This document shows, piece by piece, positions 60,214 through 64,000 of a stretch of DNA of 64,000 nt. The first letter of the stretch is position 1. The number at the start of each line of letters is the position of its first letter. The position numbers and the translations under genes are program-made. Origin of the DNA: Mesorhizobium qingshengii (lineage in GTDB: Bacteria > Pseudomonadota > Alphaproteobacteria > Rhizobiales > Rhizobiaceae); NCBI RefSeq assembly GCF_027563465.1, contig NZ_JAPFQA010000011.1, positions 62,001-126,000 of the forward strand, in the 5' to 3' direction. The notes beneath the pieces are model-generated. The model was given only the letters and a program-made list of their open reading frames with translations, searched no databases and had not been told where the DNA came from.

Positions 60214-61101
60214 TTAGGCAATGCGCTTTTTGTATGACCCCCTCGGCCCTGCCTTCGGCGCAACGGCGTCCATCTTGTCGCAAATGTCATTCATTGACCA
60301 GAGCGTATTCGAAACGCCGGCGGCCATTGCGGGCGAGGTCTTAAGCGTCTTGTGGATGCGAATGAAGTTGTACCAGACCGTGTACAGAGCAACCATGTGA
60401 ACGTGGTTTTCGAACTTCTTTGAAAACGCATTGGTGAGGCGCGTAAAGCGGCGCATCTGCATACGCATAGTGAGGTTCTGGCGCTCAACGTGCGACGTGC
60501 TGACGTGCGCCAGATCGGGCGAGCCTTCGATGCGGGTCTTCTTTGCGCCAGTGCAGACGGCGGGGCTGTAGCGGCGTTCCTGTGGCACTGCCTTGCCTTC
60601 CGGCTCGCCATACATCTTGACCAGCATCGCGTAGTCGATGTCGGCGCCAAAGGCTTCCTCGACCGCGTTCAGATAAGCTTTGTGGCCGTCCGTCGTAAGC
60701 TGGACGCGATTGGCGAGGCGTTCCTTCACGTCGTCCATGAAGGCCAGCGCATATTCGCCATCGCGACCGCCGACCAGCCAGGAAATGATAAGCTTGCTGT
60801 CGCTGTCGAGCGCGGTCCACGTCCACGTGTCGCCAGCGCCGTCAACGGAGTTTTTCATAGCCGCGACGTTCTTTTGCTTCGCTGCCGTGAACGACCAGAT
60901 TTCATCACATTGAACGCGCTTGGCCTTCACGTTGCGGACTTCGCGGTCGTGCAGATCGGCGCAGAATTTGCCGGCATCGACAAGCAGCTTCGAAACCGTG
61001 TTGATCGACACGTCGGCAACACGCGAGATCGAGCGCATCGAAGAACCCTCACAAAGCATGGTGAGGATTTGGACGCGGGTTTTGAGGGGCAGCTTGTTCA
61101 T
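60214..61101 (-). CDS. IS1-like DDE transposase, single ORF
   Basis: A 295-residue transposase. A helix-turn-helix (MLCEGSSMRSISRVADVSIN, 16-35) is followed by the catalytic core: CDEIW (Asp66), LTTDGHKAYL (Asp138) and STSHVERQNLTMRMQMRRFT (Glu206). The last block and FENHVHMVALYTVWYNFIRI are as in proteins annotated as IS1 family. Classical IS1 uses a frameshift between insA and insB; here the parts are one frame. IS1595-type passenger elements are an alternative family. ATG 61101 is preferred over an upstream ATG at 61155. Confidence 0.85.
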   Translation of the reverse strand: MNKLPLKTRVQILTMLCEGSSMRSISRVADVSINTVSKLLVDAGKFCADLHDREVRNVKAKRVQCDEIWSFTAAKQKNVAAMKNSVDGAGDTWTWTALDSDSKLIISWLVGGRDGEYALAFMDDVKERLANRVQLTTDGHKAYLNAVEEAFGADIDYAMLVKMYGEPEGKAVPQERRYSPAVCTGAKKTRIEGSPDLAHVSTSHVERQNLTMRMQMRRFTRLTNAFSKKFENHVHMVALYTVWYNFIRIHKTLKTSPAMAAGVSNTLWSMNDICDKMDAVAPKAGPRGSYKKRIA

Positions 61102-61133
61102 GCCCCTAATATCTGAACTTTTATGCTTAGTGT

Positions 61134-61232
61134 CAAGCATGCGAATAGCAAGCATCCGAATTTTTTTCGTGCTTGCTTAATGCCCGGATTTCGCGGTAAA
61201 AGCAAGCATCCGAAATTGGAGGATGCTTGCTT
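61134..61232. promoter_or_regulatory. Iteron-like repeats in the transposon's divergent promoter
   Basis: Direct repeats CAAGCATGCGAA (61134-61145), CAAGCATCCGAA (61149-61160) and CAAGCATCCGAA (61203-61214), plus two inverted relatives, TTCGTGCTTG (61166-61175) and GGATGCTTG (61221-61229). AAGCAAGCATCC/GGATGCTTGCTT (61200-61232) is a perfect 12-bp inverted repeat whose loop holds the GGAGG of the P63C gene. Suggests an autoregulator binding site. Confidence 0.72.
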
Positions 61233-62262
61233 GACCGACGATATGTTCTCCTCTCGCGCGAAGGGCGGCATTGCTCGCCGCGAAGCGCTGTCGCCCGAAG
61301 AACGCGCCGCTATCGCCCGGAAGGGCGCCGCCGCTCGATGGGGGGTGAAGGCAACCCATAAGGGCAATTTCCAGCAGGAACTTGGAATCGACGTTGAGTG
61401 CTACGTTCTTGACGATGATGGAAAGACGGCAGTCATCAGCCAGACTGGTATGGGCAAGGTTATTGGGTTGTCGGCGCGCGGCAATGCATTTCCGCGCTTT
61501 CTGGCAACCAAGGCAATGTCGGATGCCGTCGGCGCGGAACTACGGGAAAAAATCGAAAATCCGCTTAAATTTCAATGGGGGACCGGCGGCGCGGAACAGC
61601 CTCCGGCAACCATCCATGGGTTTGATGCAACCCTTCTCATTGATGTCTGCAAGGCAATCATCGAGACAGAAGCTAAGGGCACTTTGCCAAGCCGTTATGG
61701 GCGGGTGGCGATGCAAGCTCATATCATCGTGGGCGCATCAGCAAAGCAGGGTATCCGCGATCTGGTCTATTCGCTGGCGGGATACAATCCGACCACAGAA
61801 GAAATCATTGCGGCGTTCAAGCTGTACGTTTTGGAGGAAGCCAAAAAATACGAGCCTGAGTTTCCGAACGAACTGTATGTGCAATGGCATCGGCTCTACA
61901 ATCTCGCCGTCCCTGAACGGGGCAAGCCGTGGCACTTCAAGTATCTGACGGTGAACCATGTCTACTTCCCCCTCGCTAAGAGCAACGGGAAAATCCTCGA
62001 CCTGTTGCGCGCAACAAAGGCTCAGGGCGGGGATCGACAAAAGAAACTCTTTCAGTTCCTCAACGCCATCGGCGCCCGTGCGCTGAGAATCCAATTGGGG
62101 CGCATCCTGGAAATGGCAGAATCATCTGCCAATCAGCAAGCATACGAGCGCAAGATCGTGGAGCGTTTTGGCGGCCAGCAGGAGTTTGATTTCGGCATTA
62201 ACGCTTCCAGCGAGCCGCCGCCGCCTTCCGAGCAATCTCAGCCCGGCGCTCCGGCGTCATAG
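61231..62262 (+). CDS. P63C-domain protein
   Basis: A 343-residue protein. The N-terminus (AKGGIARREALSPEERAAIA, then RKGAAARWG) shares the motif of the small cargo proteins. The middle (IDVECYVLDDDGKTAVISQT, GNAFPRFLATKAM) and the C-terminal EPEFPNELYVQWHRLYNLAV to GRILEMAESSANQ match the P63C domain found on phages and plasmids. Function unknown; a regulator is possible because repeats overlap its start. TTG at 61231 follows GGAGG at eight bases; ATG 61243 is an option. Its 3' end overlaps the opposite-strand gene at 62198 by 65 bp. Confidence 0.72.
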   Translation: MTDDMFSSRAKGGIARREALSPEERAAIARKGAAARWGVKATHKGNFQQELGIDVECYVLDDDGKTAVISQTGMGKVIGLSARGNAFPRFLATKAMSDAVGAELREKIENPLKFQWGTGGAEQPPATIHGFDATLLIDVCKAIIETEAKGTLPSRYGRVAMQAHIIVGASAKQGIRDLVYSLAGYNPTTEEIIAAFKLYVLEEAKKYEPEFPNELYVQWHRLYNLAVPERGKPWHFKYLTVNHVYFPLAKSNGKILDLLRATKAQGGDRQKKLFQFLNAIGARALRIQLGRILEMAESSANQQAYERKIVERFGGQQEFDFGINASSEPPPPSEQSQPGAPAS

Positions 62263-62428
62263 TCTCGGCGCGCTTCTTCCCGCCCTTCGCGCCTAGCGCC
62301 TTCGCAGCAGGGTCTTTGCCGTCGTCCATCACATCGTCCGCTTCATCGCCCGTGGCAATGCGCATGACGCGGACTGCATTGCCGATCACGTCGGCGGGGC
62401 GCTTCTGGCCTTTAGGTCCGGTTGGCAT
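62198..62428 (-). CDS. Small cargo protein with KGG..R..(S/T)PExR helical motif (large element)
   Basis: A 76-residue protein starting MPTGPKGQKRPADVIGNAVR. Its acidic middle leads to AKGGKKRAETMTPERRAEIA, then RKAAAARW. Nearly the same as the gene at 36978-37241. The ATG shares a base with the upstream stop (TGATG), so translation is coupled. Related proteins are sometimes labelled RNA-binding, on weak grounds. Confidence 0.75.
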   Translation of the reverse strand: MPTGPKGQKRPADVIGNAVRVMRIATGDEADDVMDDGKDPAAKALGAKGGKKRAETMTPERRAEIARKAAAARWKR

Positions 62429-62643
62429 CAAATGTTTCCCGCCTTTAGCCGAGCTATGGCTTTTTCTAGGTCGGAAATCGTCTGCTTGTAGTACGCGATT
62501 GACTCCGTCGTCAGGTCATTGATCTGACCGGTGGCCGAGACCTCGCCTGTCTCGAATTTTCCGGCTTCCATCCAATCCACGCCTTCACGCATGCTCTTGA
62601 TGGTGTCTTGGTGCCTAGCAATCATATCATCGCGCCACGTCAT
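62428..62643 (-). CDS. Small helical cargo protein
   Basis: A 71-residue protein: MTWRDDMIARHQDTIKSMRE, then QINDLTTESIAYYKQTISDL and EKAIARLKAGN, likely a coiled coil. GGAGA lies six bases before ATG 62643. First gene reading inward from the right end of the element, coupled to the next by TGATG. No function known. Confidence 0.7.
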   Translation of the reverse strand: MTWRDDMIARHQDTIKSMREGVDWMEAGKFETGEVSATGQINDLTTESIAYYKQTISDLEKAIARLKAGNI

Positions 62644-62805
62644 AGAAATCTCCATGCTTTCCGCTAAGCATATAGGAGACCGGCGCAGATCGCGACAGGG
62701 GCGACGTCAAATTTCAAACTGAGACACTACCCCCCAAACTGGGTGACGGACGCCGCGCGGAGAATATGATAGAATTCGACAACACTCATTGGAGAAGCTG
62801 GCATA

Positions 62806-63021
62806 ATGCGCGGCGGCGACCATGCGGAACTGAAGGCCTTTGCCACTGTCGTCACGCATGGCGGCTTTGCCCACGCCGCGGAAGGTCTCAGGATTCCGGC
62901 ATCGACGCTCTGCCAGACGATCCGTCAGCTCGAAGCGCGGCTTGGCCTGCGGCTGCTCAACCGCACCACCCGCAGCCTGTCGCTGACTGGCGCGGCTCGA
63001 CCCCGCTCGGGCGATTCGTGA
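62806..63021 (+). pseudogene. LysR-family regulator, N-terminal fragment
   Basis: The first 65 residues are a LysR helix-turn-helix (ELKAFATVVTHGGFAHAAEG, SQ-type recognition helix STLCQTIRQLEARLGLRLLN, RTTRSLSLT). It then runs into ten unrelated residues and stops; the effector domain is missing. Formerly divergent from the SDR at 58741, now 3.3 kb away because of the transposon. Confidence 0.8.
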
Positions 63022-63086
63022 AGTCGGCCTGGATCGCCGGCGCAGAATGGTGGCGAGGAAGGCACTGTTTGACCGGACGTCGGAAG

Positions 63087-64000
63087 ATGAATTCGACTGA
63101 CCCCGCCCGTCGCGCGGAGCCGATCAGCGCCGTTTTCATGCAGGACATCTCTGCTTACACTGGACCGCTGCTTGCCGGCTGGGTGGAGGCCGGAAACCAC
63201 ATCGGCGCGATCGTCGTGCCTGGCTTCCGGCGGCGGCCCACCGGCTTCAGCATCGGCAATTTCCGTCGAAGGCTGAAACGCAAGCTCCTGCTCCGGCGCT
63301 ATCTTGGTCTCGGCAATGCCCGGGTGAAGCTGATTGAATTCGGCCGGCCTTACGACTGGGGCGAGCTTGACCGGCAACTGTCTGAAGTCACAGCCGATGT
63401 GCTGATCTGCCATGCTTTCCCGGCCCTGATCCCCCAAGACCTGCTTGGCCGCTTTCCCAAAGGCGGGCTGAACCTTCACCCGGCGCTGCTGCCCAACTAC
63501 CGTGGCCCGCACCCTCTCCACCGTCTGGCCGTGGACGGTCAGCATGCTGTCCACGGCGGCGTGACGCTGCACAAGATGTCCGCCGGGTTCGACGACGGCG
63601 ACATTATCGGGCAGGTTCCTTTTCCGAAGCCGACTGGATGTCGAAACGGAGCCTGGTCGATGGAACGGCGACCGCGATGCGGATGCTGGTGAGTGAGGCG
63701 GCGCCGGCCTACTGCAAGGGCACCTTGTCAGGGGCGCCGCAGCCAGCCGGTGACTTCGTCTGGGCGCGGCTCGAGCCGGCCCATTTGATGATTTCGCAGG
63801 CCATGTCGATCGAGCATGTCGCGCGGCTGTGGCATGTGCTTGGACTGCTTCCGGGCATCTTTCTTGTCATCGCCGGCCGCAAGGTCAGGCTGGCATTGCA
63901 GATCCGCAGGCTGGGTCCTCCGACCGGAGAGGCGCCGGTCAAGCGATGGGGGACGGTGGAGTTCGATCTGGCCGACGGCAGGGTTCTGTATCTCGTCTAT
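63087..64000 (+). pseudogene. Formyltransferase family protein, frameshifted and 3' partial
   Basis: Related to methionyl-tRNA formyltransferase/GART-like enzymes. FPKGGLNLHPALLPNYRGPH has the catalytic Asn and His, and GVTLHKMSAGFDDGDIIGQV the later Asp. After VPF, near 63615-63624, the frame breaks within a T-run; one added T would continue SEADWMSKRSLVDGTATAMR and then LGLLPGIFLVIAGRKVRLAL to the window edge. It probably modifies an amino sugar or another small molecule rather than tRNA. Pseudogene or sequence error. Confidence 0.75.

Larger units (their letters stand above)
59388..62731. mobile_element. 3,344-bp IS1-like transposon with defence and unknown cargo
   Basis: Ends are GGTAGTGTCTCAGTTTGAA plus ATTT (59388-59410) and its inverse (62709-62731). 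The flanks carry a perfect 8-bp target duplication CCCCAAAC (59380-59387 and 62732-62739), as expected for IS1-type insertion. Contents: Abi_2-type gene, single-ORF IS1-like transposase, P63C gene, and two small coupled genes. It lies between the remains of a divergent SDR/LysR pair. Confidence 0.92.

Noticed and set aside
1..64000. CRISPR arrays
   Set aside because: No regularly spaced short repeats with unique spacers were seen; the iteron-like repeats at 61134-61232 are too few and unevenly spaced.

Overview
The window reads as chromosome of a high-GC alphaproteobacterium of the order Rhizobiales, most like Mesorhizobium. This is judged from codon bias and from rhizobia-typical small families (four DUF982 proteins, DUF3606, an HWE-type histidine kinase) together with two kinds of intergenic palindromic repeat. 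No database search could be run, so the genus is an inference.

Layout. 0-13 kb is ordinary accessory chromosome: a non-specific nuclease, DNA polymerase IV, two HxlR regulators each divergent from a small enzyme gene with visible operator-like repeats, an alkylation-repair cluster (ada, a second alkyltransferase, a frameshifted 2OG-Fe(II) oxygenase), a PAP2 membrane enzyme and a PAS-GGDEF-EAL protein. 13-33 kb holds mixed metabolic and envelope genes: cytochrome b561, methyltransferases, LysR/SDR, adenosine deaminase, a di-haem peroxidase divergent from a Pho-box-preceded acid phosphatase, a PLP aminotransferase behind a perfect inverted repeat, a C39-like protein next to D-Ala-D-Ala ligase, and a PerM-type permease. 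33-45 kb is an island of very small orphan genes with a tRNA-Gln, a frameshifted Crp/Fnr regulator and a 647-bp mobile element. 45-55 kb is a decayed prophage. Its terminase gene is split by a MarR/TetX-like cassette, the terminase C-terminus is fused to a tail protein, a GH108 lysozyme is wrecked, and a still intact-looking lysis cassette follows (GH19 endolysin, holin-like proteins, overlapping spanin-like pair). 55-64 kb has a channel-like membrane protein, a GT39-type glycosyltransferase and msrA, then a 3,344-bp cargo transposon inserted between the remains of a divergent SDR/LysR pair, and finally a frameshifted formyltransferase running off the edge.

The most interesting structure is the pair of elements at 36997-37643 and 59388-62731. 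Both are bounded by the same terminal inverted repeat, GGTAGTGTCTCAGTTTGAA. The large copy has a perfect 8-bp target duplication (CCCCAAAC). It carries an IS1-like single-ORF transposase, an Abi_2/HEPN-type abortive-infection gene, a P63C-domain gene and two small stop-start-coupled genes. Five CAAGCATSCGAA-type repeats lie in its central divergent promoter. The small copy has no transposase but keeps a relative of one small gene. Three cargo proteins share the same helical motif. This looks like an IS-derived family that moves defence and unknown genes.

A second candidate is a tandem pair of near-identical units at 45215-45304 and 45384-45460. Each has a sigma70-like promoter placed so that transcription would start on an ATG, a conserved MVLICAND mini-ORF, and an intrinsic terminator.

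Several genes carry single-base frameshifts. Whether these are real decay or sequence errors cannot be decided from the window.
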